From NCBI RefSeq assembly GCF_042477335.2, contig NC_091247.1, forward strand, positions 18,148,501 to 18,212,500: a stretch of DNA of 64,000 nt. The letters run 5' to 3'. This DNA is from Ovis canadensis (taxonomy: Eukaryota; Chordata; Mammalia; Artiodactyla; Bovidae). Position 1 is the first letter of the stretch. Each line of letters begins with the position of its first letter. The notes under the pieces were generated by a model. It had not been told where the DNA came from. It saw only the letters and a program-made list of their open reading frames with translations, and made no database searches. Positions 34,085 through 44,500 of this stretch are shown piece by piece. The position numbers were made by a program, and so were the translations under genes.

Positions 34085-34408
34085 ATGTGACTGGGGAGAC
34101 TGCTTTCTTCCAGGCTCTCTTCAAATGTCACCTTCTCCATGCAGCCTACCAGGACCACCTATTTGAAATGGTCACTTTTGTGCCTTGCTACTGGCACGAC
34201 ATATTCCCATCCCTGCTTTATTCCCAATCTTCATCATCTTCTAATAACCTCTGTGATTTACTCAACAATTTTCTTTCTTTCTCTCTCCCCAATAGGATGT
34301 AACATCCTGGTGGTCAGGATGGTTATCAATTTTGTTCACTGATAATACTCAAGTTCTTGGAAAAGTGCCTGATACATAGTAGGTGTTCAGTAAATACTGG
34401 ATGGATCT
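34085..34408 (+). repeat. LINE-2 3' fragment
   Basis: 'cttcaaatgtcaccttctcc', 'aataggatgtaacatcctgg', 'ttgttcactgataatactca' and 'agtgcctgatacatagtagg' followed by 'tcagtaaatactgg' match the L2 3' end, whose natural tail is a TGAA-type tetranucleotide repeat. Confidence 0.85.
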
Positions 34409-34409
34409 A

Positions 34410-34577
34410 TGATAAAGATGGGTGGGTGGATGGGTGAATGGATGGACAGGTGGGTAAGTGGATGAATGGGTGAATGGATGAGTGGGTGAGTGAGTGAGTG
34501 GATGGTTGGGTGAATGGGTGAATACATGGGTGGGTGGATGGATGGGTGGGTGAATGGATGGATGGGTGGGTGGGTGG

Positions 34578-34609
<32 letters not shown>

Positions 34610-34850
34610 GTGGGTGGATGGATGGATGGATAGATGGATGGATGGGTGGATGGATGGGTGGGTGGGTGGATGGGTGAATGGGTGGGTGGATGGGTGAATA
34701 AGTGGGTGGGTGGATGGGTGGGTGTGTGGATGGATGGGTGGGTGGGTGGATGGGTGGATGGATGGGTGGGTGGTTGGATGGGTGGTTGTATGGATGACTG
34801 GGTAGATGGATGGGTGAATGGTTGGGTGGATGTGTGGGTCAGTGGGAGGG
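34410..34850. repeat. Tetranucleotide array (GGAT/GGGT/GAAT)n
   Basis: About 440 bp of interleaved 4-bp units. It directly follows the L2 3' end and probably grew from the L2 tail repeat. The lack of stops gives repetitive open frames on both strands (His/Pro/Ser/Thr on minus, Gly/Trp/Val/Asp on plus) that should not be read as proteins. Confidence 0.95.
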
Positions 34851-35716
34851 AACCTGTCTTTGAGCTCTATTTTACTATAACACAATTCACAGTGGCTGCA
34901 TATCTGAGCTTGGAAAACCTGTCTTCTTTACCAGCTAAGGTAAGATCTGATTACTCACAAGCTGGTGACTTCCCTCTTTAAGACCATATTGGTTGTTTTA
35001 CTACCAACATTTTTGCCAGATCTGTTTGCATGCTCATTAACTCATATAAACGCTAATAAAAAGAAGCTATGAAAACAACTTCCTACATGTTTCCTCTTCC
35101 AGGCATAATCACGTGCACACACAGCACGCCACGTGGGCGGTGGAATAACCCTTTCACCAGGCTTCCAGATGACAGCCCCTTCCTGGGAAGACAGCAAATT
35201 CCAGATTTTTACCTCTGGGAACCCCAATCCATTCTGCTTTCTGCATGATTCAAGGGTCCTCAAGTAAGACAAGGACATCAAAGCCCCCTCCCTGTGACAC
35301 GGCAGCCGGTCACCTCCATTCCCACCCCAGGGCAGCCTGGGAGCTCAGTCACATCTTTTAAGTAAGTGTTTGAGAATGATGGGGATATTCCTTTTCATTT
35401 GGTCATTTCCTCTTCATCTGCTCACAAATAAACACTCAGGAGGGCTGTTGACCACACTGGCAGCTGGTTTCCAGATGCCCCCCTTGTCCCATGCAGCTCC
35501 TGTCCCATCCCTCAGGCTCTGCTACCCACCCCCTCACCCGTAGAAATGGCTCTGCACTGGGCCCCTCCAGTGTCCCCACAGCACCAGAAGAACCGCCCAA
35601 AGTCACTGAGAAAGAGAGACTGGCCAGCAGGATCTAAATGAGCTTTCTTTTCTTCCCGATCAGACGTCTGGGCTACTTTTCCCAGGCTCCCTGCAGTCAG
35701 GTGGGGCCAATTGACT
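34851..35716. other. Intergenic, nothing seen
   Basis: No gene, RNA or clear repeat recognised. Confidence 0.45.
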
Positions 35717-36285
35717 GGTTCTCAGCCAGGGTGACTTTGCTCCGCGCCCCCCAGGAGACATCTAGCAATGTCTGGAGACATCTTTGGTTGTCACCACTGA
35801 CGGAGAGAGGGATTTCTATGAGGAGCTAGTGGGAGATGATGCTGGAGAAGACTCTTGAGAGTCCCTTGGACCACAAGGAAATCCAACCAGTGCATCTTAA
35901 AGGAAATCAACCCTGAATATTCATTGGAAGGACTGAAGCTGAAACTGAAACGCCAATACTTTGGCCTGATGCAAAGAGCCAATTCACTGGAAAAGACCCT
36001 GATGCTGGGGAAGACTGAAGATAAAAGGAGTAGTGGCTGGTTAACCATGAGATGGTTAGACAGCAACATGGACTCAATGGACATGAGTTTGAGCAAACTC
36101 TGGGAGGTGGTGAAGGACAGGGAAGCCTGGTGGGCTACAGTCCACAGGGTCACAAAGAGTTGAATACGACTGAGCAACTGAACAACAACTACTAGTGGGG
36201 AGAGGCCAGGGCACATCCTGTTAGGGACAGCCCCCCACAACATAGAGCCGTCAGCCCAAGTGTCAGCAGTTCTGACACTGAAAGT
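35717..36285 (+). mobile_element. MER5A-like hAT remnant split by BovB
   Basis: 'gactggttctcagccagggt', 'agcaatgtctggagacatct' and 'ttggttgtcaccactgacgg' precede the BovB insert. 'agtggggagaggccagggca' and 'ggacagccccccacaacata' follow it in MER5A order. Confidence 0.85.
35836..36192 (+). mobile_element. BovB LINE 3' fragment inside MER5A
   Basis: 'gatgctggagaagactcttg' to 'tacgactgagcaactgaaca' with an ACA-rich tail. Flanks CTAGTGGGAGA (35825-35835) and CTAGTGGGGAGA (36193-36204) are a TSD with one indel. Confidence 0.9.
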
Positions 36286-37109
36286 TCGCAGTCCAGCCCA
36301 GGGGATAAGTTCAGTGTTCTGAGCCAAATCCAGGCCTGATTCATAAATCCAGCCAAGTGCTTCCCCATGGGGCTCTCCAAGTTCTCCCCGCTCCTGGCTC
36401 TGTGCAGATGAGCCCAGATGCCTTGGAAGTGCAGGGTGAGTAAGGCTGAGCCACTGAAGCAAGCAGAGACCAAGTGCCTGAAAAATGCCTCCCCATCCCT
36501 GACACCCACTCTAGACTTGGAGCTAGAAACAGACTCTGAGCTGTGCGTGAGCTGGGCCTGGATCAGCAGACATGACCTGGGAGGGTTGCTGGAGTCTCGA
36601 CTCCTATCTCACGTGGGAGACAGGCCTCAGGGGTATTACCCTGGAAATCAATTTGTAACGGAAACAACGAGCTGGCCTGTGCAGAGAGGCAGGAGGGGTC
36701 CGTGGACCTATCCATCTTTGAAGTTGCAGCTTTTTAAATAAACCCTCTGAAGTTCACTTCTGGCCATTCTGGTCCCCAAGGACTCCAAATTAGAACTCTT
36801 TTACTCTGAATTCTGCAAGTTTAGTGAAAGACATCTTCTCTCCCAGTTATTTTAACTAGTCAGAGCTTAGTAAACATTAAGTGCCAGTTTCTATTTCTTT
36901 ATGGATGTCTTAGTTCTTTCATAAGGAGCACTTGCTGCTGTGAGTGATATTTACCGAGAAGGCTTAGACTAGACTTACCAGGTAAAGTACAGGGACTCAC
37001 TCACACTTAAAAAACGTATTCACTGTGCACCTGAAATGTGAGCTGCATTTTGTCCGCCAGCCGTGTTTACTGAGCATTTACGTTCTTCCAGGCGTTGCAT
37101 GTGACGCGC
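36286..37109. other. Intergenic, nothing certain
   Basis: No gene recognised. Short L2/MIR-like text ('gtttactgagcatttacgtt', 'cttccaggcgttgc') occurs near 37066-37098. Confidence 0.4.
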
Positions 37110-37218
37110 ACTGAAACTCCCAATACTTTGGCCACCTGATGCAAAGAGCCAATTCATTGGAAAAGACCCTGATGCTGGCCAAGACTGAAGGTAAAAGGAG
37201 GAGCGGGTGGCAGAGGAT
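37110..37218 (+). mobile_element. BovB LINE fragment, truncated at both ends
   Basis: 'ctgaaactcccaatactttg' to 'aggagcgggtggcagaggat'. About 109 bp of the BovB 3' region, missing its 3' terminus, so later deletion or recombination is likely. Confidence 0.85.
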
Positions 37219-38141
37219 GTTCAAAATGCAATCCAGAGCAAGGTGCTGTTACCATCCGGATTCTCAGTCAGAAGGGCCTGCGCTCCCCCCACATCACATA
37301 CCACGGGCGGCAGTGCTGGGGGCTCCCCATGGGGAGGCTACTTTGAGGACCACCTGCGCTCAGGGATGCTCCAGTCTCAACATCACATCTTCTAGCCCCA
37401 CCTACTGTGCATGGGCTTTTGTTCCTACCGGCAACCATCAGCTCACTGGGACCCTAAGACATGGTGAGGATGGTTAGGAATATTTTATTTCAAAATGTTA
37501 TGTTTCAAATGCTTGTAAAATATCCAATGTCAGTGTTTCTTTCTTTTTTTTTAAGCAAGCATTTCTCGCGATGATAGTTAAATGGATTGAATACACTTTG
37601 AGAAAGTCTTATTAAGTAACTTAGGGCAGAGAGGAGACTCTGATGTCAGGACAGACCCAGATCTGGCTCCCGCCTGCTGGCTGCATCGACAGGGCGGGTG
37701 ACAGGGCAGTTTCCTGCCAGGTGAGATGGAGAGCGAGCTGGTCCCACCCGAAGGGTCTTGTAGGGTTTATGGAGATCAGGCCAAGATCTCTGAGAAAGCA
37801 GGGCTCAGGGCTTCCGGGCAGGACTTCACGAACTGTAGCCCTCTCCTGACTCCAGTCTCAGGACCAGAAATGACCACCCTGAGACAGCATCACAGGAAGA
37901 CAGATGGCAGCATTCTGGCAGCTGCCAACAGCCACAGTCGGAGGGCTCCAGCCTCCTTCTCGGTACTCAACCTTAGAGTCCTCATGCCAACAGAGTCTTT
38001 CAGGGGGAAAATAGTATCCCCAGGGGTACCTGGAAGTCAAATCAGTGAGACAGTGGGATGAAGAACCTGGGCCCAACTAGGAAGCCCGATGGCTCCACAC
38101 TCAAATCCATGACATGTAAAGACATGTAAACACCAAAATCA
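37219..38141. other. Intergenic, nothing seen
   Basis: No gene or repeat recognised. The 111-112-codon frames have no domain. Confidence 0.45.
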
Positions 38142-38319
38142 CCTTATGGACTGTAGTCCGCCAGGCTCCTCTGTCCGTGGGATTTCCTAGGCAAGAGTAC
38201 TGGAGTGGGTTGCCATTTCCTCCTCTAGGGTTTTTCCCAGCAGAGATATCGAACTCATGTCTGCTGCAGCTCTTGTATTGGGAAGTGGATTCTTTACCAC
38301 TGAGGCACTGGAGAAGCCA
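38142..38319 (-). mobile_element. Bov-A2/Bov-tA SINE, 3' end lost
   Basis: Begins inside the family at 'ttatggactgtagtccgcca' and runs to 'tttaccactgaggcactgga' plus 'gaagcc' (tRNA-like end). The distal Bov-A end is missing. Confidence 0.85.
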
Positions 38320-39694
38320 GACTCACACTATATACATGAATACATGCTCCACGATGTCAAATAAAACATCAGACAGTTTTAAAAAGTAAGGCGTTTTTGT
38401 TAAACGTGGAGATACACTTATTTTGTGTATTGTAAATCATTTGTTGTAAAACTTCCGGGGGGGAAAGCCAAAATAAGTTATCAATGATTACAGCTACAAG
38501 GCATATGTAAGATTATATTTAGAAACCCTGATTCACCACTAACCCCCGTCCTTGACGGTAACCTGGAAAATCACACAGGACCACACCCACTACATATTCT
38601 TGGGTGCACAGGGCCTCCCCAGGTCCAGTCTGGGAAGGATGACACCCACACTGAACTCTTGGAAGCATAGTTCATTAAGGGGCATCTTTAGAGAGTAGTG
38701 ACCTCAAAAGCTATCAGTGAAAGACAAGCTAAATAAATTTCAGGGACCACTGCAAAGTGAAAGTGCAGCCCACCCACCTCATTCAAGCAGCAGAAAGAAA
38801 GAATTCTTCTTTTCTTCTACATCTCTCTCTACTTGTCATCAAGGTTCATTTGTGATTTAATGGCATTCTCTTGGTCACAAGGGTACTCACACAAATAAAG
38901 ACACAGGTGCCCAGGGCCCTGGTATTCAACTCAGCATGTGGGCCACACTCACCCACCCTGACCCTTCCTGCCCCCAGTCCTAGGTTCCGGCAGATAGAGG
39001 AGCAGTGGTGGATCAGCAAGAGGCAGGGAACAAGTGGCAAGAACCCAGGGAAGTAGGAAGATGGGACCCCCATACGGTCCAGGCACCAACCCCCAGTACA
39101 TACTCCATTTTCCCATCAAGTATCACTCAGAAAACACAACTGAAAGAATTGTTAAGACTCTCAAGATAACACCTGCAGAGCATTAACCCCCAGGCATGGG
39201 GCCCCTCTGAGCTAGGTGCCCAGCAGACATGCAACGGGGGCTGGGTCTGCCAAGGAGAAATGATAGAGCCGGAGAGCCAGCAGCTTTAGCAACATGAGCA
39301 GGCCCCTGCCACGGGAGGGGAACGATCCCTCCAGCTTGTCCAGCTAGCCGGGACCCAGACGGTGCTAGTGGAATGAATCAGACTCCACTGAAAAGAATTC
39401 TAAGCAATTCTTCCAGCCAAGGGCGAGGACAGTACTCATTCAGACTGGAGACCCGACAACCATCAGACGTAAGGATGCCTCTACACACCTGCCGTCAGGG
39501 CCTGATTGGGCTTGATGAAAACAACAGTTAAATCATATTTTTAATTTTTTTTAAATCCAGGACTTGATGAAATAATGTACCTGGGAAAACACTTGCAAGT
39601 CCAAACAATAAGGAAATGTGAATAGTTTTCTTCAAACAGAGACCACTGTTTCATGTTCTTTACTTCATTAAATGATAAACATTTGGTACTTCTA
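38320..39694. other. Intergenic, nothing seen
   Basis: No recognisable gene or repeat; some AT-rich unique sequence. Confidence 0.45.
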
Positions 39695-40760
39695 TTCCAG
39701 GCAAGATGGAGTAGATGTACTTCTCCTCATTCCTCCTGCCAAGGAGAGCTAAGAACCCTGGAGATCATCGAGAAAACAGACATGGGGAGACTCTGAGAGG
39801 CAAGAGAAGGGCAGACTAGCTGCTGACTCTGGGGGCCAAGGAAGAACATGGTGATGTTTTCCCTGGGTTTTCTTTGCGCTTCTTATATCCTGGATCAGGG
39901 GCTGGGGAAGTAGGTACCCAGAAGCATCAATGGACATGGAAAAAGAAAAAGAAAGGCCTGTACTCTCAAGCAGCAGATCAGGAACGAGGCAGCCTAGTAG
40001 GACAGCAAACTTCCAGACAATAATTATGTGACTCGAAAGAAGCACCACAGGTAGGGCGGAGGCACCAACTCTACCCCCATCACAAAGGCCAAGTGGAGAG
40101 CCTGTATCTCAGCCTCCCTCCACGAAAGGGTGGTGATACAGATGGTGGGGTGGGGAGTAGCGGTGTTCCTCCGCAAGGAGCCCCCTCAAGAGTGTCAACA
40201 GAGATCACATGGGAGCCTGGACTCTCACGCCCACCCAGCAGTAACCAGGCCCTGCTCCCCCTCCCCACAGGCTGGTTCAGCAAGAGTTGGGTGGGGAGCT
40301 GGGGCATTCACACCCTTCCAGAACCAAGAGGTCTTCACCCTCCACCGTGAAGGATGAAGCCGAGGCACATCTCCCCCTACCCCTACTCCTCGTCCCCAGC
40401 CAGGCTGGTGGTGGCAAAGACTTGCTCTCACAGAAGATGGAAATAAGTTCCAGAGTTTCATAACACCCAGAAAGTCCAAATAAGTTTCAAACAAACATCA
40501 CTCTTCTTTCTAAGAAACAGGAAAAGCTCAATTGAATGGGAAAAGAATACAGTTGCCAATACTGAGTTGACATGATGTTGGAATTAACTATTAAGGATTT
40601 TACAGCAGCCACAAAAAAGAAAGGAAATGTCTTTCAAGGAGGAATTCTGAATACTCTCCAAAAAATGGAAAAAACAGAAAATCTCAGTAAAGAAATAAAA
40701 GATATAGACAAGAACCAAATGGAAAATTTCAAAATGAAAAGTACAATAGCCAAAGCAAAA

Positions 40761-40811
40761 CCTGCTGCTAAGTCGCTTCTTTCGTGTCCGACTCTGTCCA
40801 CACACACACAA
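40761..40811 (-). mobile_element. Bov-A fragment with (CA)n
   Basis: Forty bases of reverse-strand Bov-A ('tgctgctaagtcgcttcttt', 'cgtgtccgactctgtcc') run straight into (CA)n and then resume HAL1-like sequence. Confidence 0.75.
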
Positions 40812-41195
40812 AAGGACAGCCTCACAAACCTGTGGAACTATAAGAAAAGATATAACATGCTTGTCATCAGAGCCCCAGAAGGAGAGGAGAAGGAGGGAGG
40901 GGCTGACAAAGTATGTTAAGAAATAATGGCTGAAAATTTTTCTAATTTGGCAAAAGACTTAAACCTACAGAGTCAAGAAGCTGAGACACCCTCAAAATGG
41001 AAAAACAAAAAAATCCTTGCCAAGATACATCATGGACACGTTTCTAAAAACTGAAGATACAAAGAACAGGGAGAAAAAGCATCTTATTTACAAAGGAAAA
41101 AACAATTTGAGAAACAGCAGATTTCTCATCAGAAACCATAGAGGCTAAAGTGGCATAGCATGTCAAATGCAGAAAGAATTCTAGCCTGGAAGTCT

Positions 41196-41307
41196 GCTAC
41201 TGCTGCTAAGTCGCTTCAGTCATGTCCGACTCTATGCAACCCCATAGACGGCAGCTCACCAGGCTCCCTGTCCCTGGGACTCTCCAGGCAAGAACACTGG
41301 AGTGGGT
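41196..41307 (-). mobile_element. Bov-A monomer SINE in HAL1
   Basis: 'gctactgctgctaagtcgct' to 'acactggagtgggt'. Flanks TAGCCTGGAAGTCT (41182-41195) and TAGCCCAGAAGTCT (41308-41321) are a TSD with two differences. Confidence 0.9.
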
Positions 41308-41480
41308 TAGCCCAGAAGTCTAGATCCAGCAAAAACATCTATCAGGAATCAAGGAGATAACAAGAACTTCTCAGACGCAGGAAAACTGAGAGAGCTTGTC
41401 ACCTGCAGACCTACCCTTAAAAAATGTCTAAAGGATGCCCTTGAACAAGAAAGGAAACAATAAAAGAAAGCAAACTGGAG

Positions 41481-41619
41481 GGACTTCCTTGATGGTCCAG
41501 TGGCTAAGACTCCATGATCCCAACAGAGGAGGCTTGGGTTTGATCCCTGGTGAGGGAATTAGATCCCTTGTGCCACGACTAAGACCTGGTGTAGCCAAAT
41601 AAATTAATATTTTTAAAAG
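41481..41619 (+). mobile_element. CHR-type SINE, short copy
   Basis: 'gggacttccttgatggtcca' to 'gtgtagccaaataaattaat'. Internally deleted relative to the longer copy directly downstream. Confidence 0.8.
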
Positions 41620-41905
41620 GACGTCTTTGGTGGTCCAGTGGTTGGGAATCCACCTGCCAACGTGGGGGGCACAGGTTTGATCCCTTGTCCAGGAAGATTT
41701 CACACGCCTCGGAGCAGCTGAGCCCACGTGCTGCAACTACTGAAGCGCATGCCCCTAAAGCCCGTTCTCTGCCCCAGGAAAAGCCACTGCAATGAGAACC
41801 CCCCGCACCGCAACTGGAGAGAAGCCCCACTTGCAGCTGCTAAAGAAAGTCCATGTGCCGCAATGAAGACCCAGCACAGCCAACAAATAAATTTTTTAAA
41901 AAAAG
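41620..41905 (+). mobile_element. CHR-type SINE, long copy
   Basis: 'ggacgtctttggtggtccag' through 'aaaagccactgcaatgagaa' to 'agcacagccaacaaataaat'. Head-to-tail with the previous CHR copy. Confidence 0.85.
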
Positions 41906-42010
41906 AACTTTTTAAAATTTCCTTCTAAAAGAAAGAATATTGGAACATCAGGAGGAAGAACAAACAAGGGAGAAAGTAAAGATGGGGGTAAATGCAACAT
42001 ACCCCTTGTC

Positions 42011-42439
42011 TTCCTTTTCTTCGGCTTTCCAAAAGCAAATATGCACGGGTCCTCAAGAGGCAAACCGCGCCTGCCGCAGGACTGATTTCACAGATTACCT
42101 GTCATTCCGTCAGTGTGGAACCCGCAGCACCTGCATCCATGTCTCCTGAGCGTTTCCTTGGCCACTCACCAAACCCAGTTAAGCAGAATTTCTAGAGATG
42201 TGGGCCCCAGGACTGTGTCTGTAAAGGTTACCTCCACTAAGAAGTGAAGTCCTCAGACCTGAGTTGAACTTCTGTCAGTAGAGAGTCAGGCTCAGTCCCT
42301 CAATGTTAATACCTGAGGAAGGGGAAAGCAAAGTGTTTTATGAATTCCCTGCAGGACTGGAACAAACTTCAAGGTTAAAGTAATTGACATCCCACCTGGG
42401 GTGAAGGTCACACACCTCCAGATCATCACAGGGACTGTT
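42011..42439. other. Intergenic, nothing seen
   Basis: Unique sequence between the HAL1 copy and a MIR; no gene recognised. Confidence 0.4.
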
Positions 42440-42600
42440 CTAGGGAGTGTGGGCTCACACAGGCAACTGCCACTCTTCTATGCCTCAGCTTCTTCTGTAA
42501 AATGGAGGCAGCATCTGCCCCTCCTAACTCATGGGGGCAAAGTGAAGAGCAAAATAGGCAAGCTGTCATGAGCTTGTAAATGATTGTTCTTACCTAGTGT
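42440..42600 (+). repeat. MIR SINE
   Basis: 'tgcctcagcttcttctgtaa' and 'aaatggaggcagcatctgcc' match the MIR core; the 3' part is decayed. Confidence 0.7.
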
Positions 42601-42757
42601 GAACAATTAACCTCCCTTTAGAGAGGGCCATCACTAGAAAACAAGCTCATGGTTACCAGGGCATAAGGGGGTTAGGGGGATAAAACTGAGAGATTGGGAT
42701 TGACAGATACACACTACTATATATATACTAAATAACTAATAAAAAAAAATGTACTGT

Positions 42758-42905
42758 AGGAGAAGGAAATGGCAACCCACTCCAGTATTCTTGCCTGGAG
42801 AATCCCCATGGACAGAGAAGCCTGGTGGGCTACAATCCATGGGGTCGCAAAAAAACATACAGGACTAAGTGACTAACACACACACACACGCACACACACA
42901 TACAT
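42758..42905 (+). mobile_element. Bov-A monomer SINE with (CA)n tail
   Basis: 'aggagaaggaaatggcaacc' to 'gactaagtgactaacacaca', ending in an interrupted (CA)n tract to about 42901. Confidence 0.88.
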
Positions 42906-43093
42906 AACAGAAGAAAATGAAAATAAAGACTTAAAAAAAAAAGAAACCTACTGTAGAGCACAGGGAACTCTACTCAATACTGGGTAATGGCCTATATGGA
43001 AAAGAATCTTTAAAAAAGAGTGGATACATACATATGTGTAACTGATTCACTTTGCTGTACACTTGAAACTCACACAGCATTGTAAATCAGTTG

Positions 43094-43327
43094 TGTGCAT
43101 ATGTGTGTGCCAGAGCTCAGTTGCTAAATGGTGTCTGACTCTTGCAACCTCATGGACTGTAGCCCACCAGGCTCCTCTGTCCATGGGACTCTCCAGGCAA
43201 GAAAACTGGAGGGGGTTGCCATTTCCTTCTCCAGATCTTGTCCCTCAGCTATCTAACCAGGTCTCCTGCCTGCCTCTCCTGCATTGGCAGGCAGATTCTA
43301 TACCACTGAGCCACTTGGGAAGCCCCA
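43094..43327 (-). mobile_element. Bov-A2 SINE in L1 3' UTR
   Basis: 'gtgtgccagagctcagttgc' through 'ctctccaggcaagaaaactg' to 'gccacttgggaagcccc'. Flanked by TAAATCAGTTGTG and TAAATCAACTGTA, a decayed TSD. Confidence 0.88.
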
Positions 43328-43368
43328 TAAATCAACTGTACTCCAATAAAAAATTTTAAATAAAGAGG

Positions 43369-43869
43369 GTCATCACGGTTCCCTTTTTGCTTTGAAATGT
43401 AATGTATCTGTGCTCTTCGCAAAGACTCCGGGAAAGGCAGAAATGGTTAAGATGAAATGGACCACTTAATTCAACTGTCAGAGTCTGGCTGATGGGCAGC
43501 GTTGGCATCGAAACAGATGAGGGTCCTGACATCTGCAGCGCTGGGAAGACAGCCTGATCACCACCGTGCTGAGGGTGGGTGCCCACGACTGCTCCTCCCG
43601 GGAGCAGTCACCTCCCTAGCACTCACCTCCCTGAAAATGCAGCTCTAGATCCTGTCACCTCCTCTGGACAGGGACAGCAGTGACATGTGACAGGGGTCAG
43701 AGGGCTTGCAGAACCCTTGGGCTATTTCCAATTGAGAGAAGGTATACTGTAAATTGCCCTTTTTAGGGAAGAGGGATGGTAGAACCTGGGAGTAAAAGCC
43801 CCAAGGACTTGGGGGTGGGGGACATAGAAGGTTGTCAAAGTATTTTAAAATAAAGCGTCTCCACCAGCC
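43369..43869. other. Intergenic, nothing seen
   Basis: Unique sequence leading into the first CpG island; no gene recognised. Confidence 0.45.
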
Positions 43870-44500
43870 GACTAGAGCGGCCAGCGATCAGTTACCCGCA
43901 CTGCCGCCTCCTGGGTACCTCCCCGGGTCGAGAAAAGGCAGGGGCCAGAGCGCCGTGGGCGCAGGACGCGTGCCCGCCGAGCGCGCCCCGGGCACGGTCG
44001 GAGCCCCTGACCTGTCGGCGGGACGGGGCGGCAGGGCGCGGCGGGGTGGCCATCCGGGCCGGGCGCGCACGTGGTGCGGGGCAGGCGGGTTCCTCCCCTC
44101 TGAAGTCATGGACTTGGCTCACAGTACCGTGGCCAGCGCGCCAATGTGGCTTCGGCCAAAAAGGCGGGGAAAAAAAAAAAAAGCGCACAATGTGTTTCTT
44201 GTTAAGAGACTCGCAAGCGGGGCCTCGGGGTTTTGCTTTGGGGGCAGTATTATAATATTAAGATGCAGCCTGATTCCGGACAAGCCCGCCCTTGTCGCTG
44301 GCTGGAGAGGGTTACCGCGGTTTCCCACGGACACCGGCGGGTAGCCCGGCGGCCGAGGCGCTGCGTGCCGCGAGGGGTGGCGCACGGTGGACGGCGGCCC
44401 GGGGTCCGAGCCGTGACCCAGGCGCCTCACGGCGGCGCAGACTCGGCGACGCCAGTCCCGCGCCCGCCAGCTCGCGGGCGGTCCAGGGTTGTTTTCCAAG
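43870..44500. promoter_or_regulatory. CpG island about 5 kb upstream of ID2
   Basis: A GC-rich, CpG-dense block contrasting sharply with its flanks, with an E-box CACGTG at 44068-44073. Frames on both strands (43832-44344 plus, 43888-44499 minus) are open only because of base composition. It could be a distal ID2 regulatory element or the start of an unannotated, possibly antisense, noncoding transcript. Boundaries judged by eye. Confidence 0.7.

Larger units (their letters stand above)
39695..42010 (+). mobile_element. HAL1-like (half-L1) LINE, decayed, with nested SINEs
   Basis: Frame 40572-40919 and the reading after it resemble an L1-type ORF1 protein: a coiled-coil-like segment (MEKTENLSKEIKDIDKNQME), then an RRM-like part (NLWNYKKRYNMLVIRAPEGE). 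Later text ('ttgagaaacagcagatttct', 'gcagacctaccctt') follows the ORF1 C-terminus. No ORF2 follows, and 'ggaacatcaggaggaagaac' after the SINEs looks like the element's 3' part, which favours HAL1 over full L1. The start near 39695 ('caggcaagatggagtagatg') is inferred. Confidence 0.65.
42635..43368 (+). mobile_element. LINE-1 3' UTR split by two SINEs
   Basis: 'catggttaccagggcataag', 'gagcacagggaactctactc', 'ttcactttgctgtacacttg' and finally 'ctgtactccaataaaaaatt' form one L1 3' UTR, broken by Bov-A2 copies at 42758 and 43094. Confidence 0.85.

Noticed and set aside
34410-34850. CRISPR-like repeat array
   Set aside because: Simple 4-bp eukaryotic satellite without spacers; the genome is mammalian.
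34349-34885. 178-codon minus-strand frame with His-Pro-Ser/Thr repeats and the 115-codon plus frame opposite
   Set aside because: Pure translation of a tetranucleotide array without stop codons.
43832-44344. 170-codon frame in the upstream CpG island
   Set aside because: Composition-driven, no recognisable domain, opposed by minus frames.
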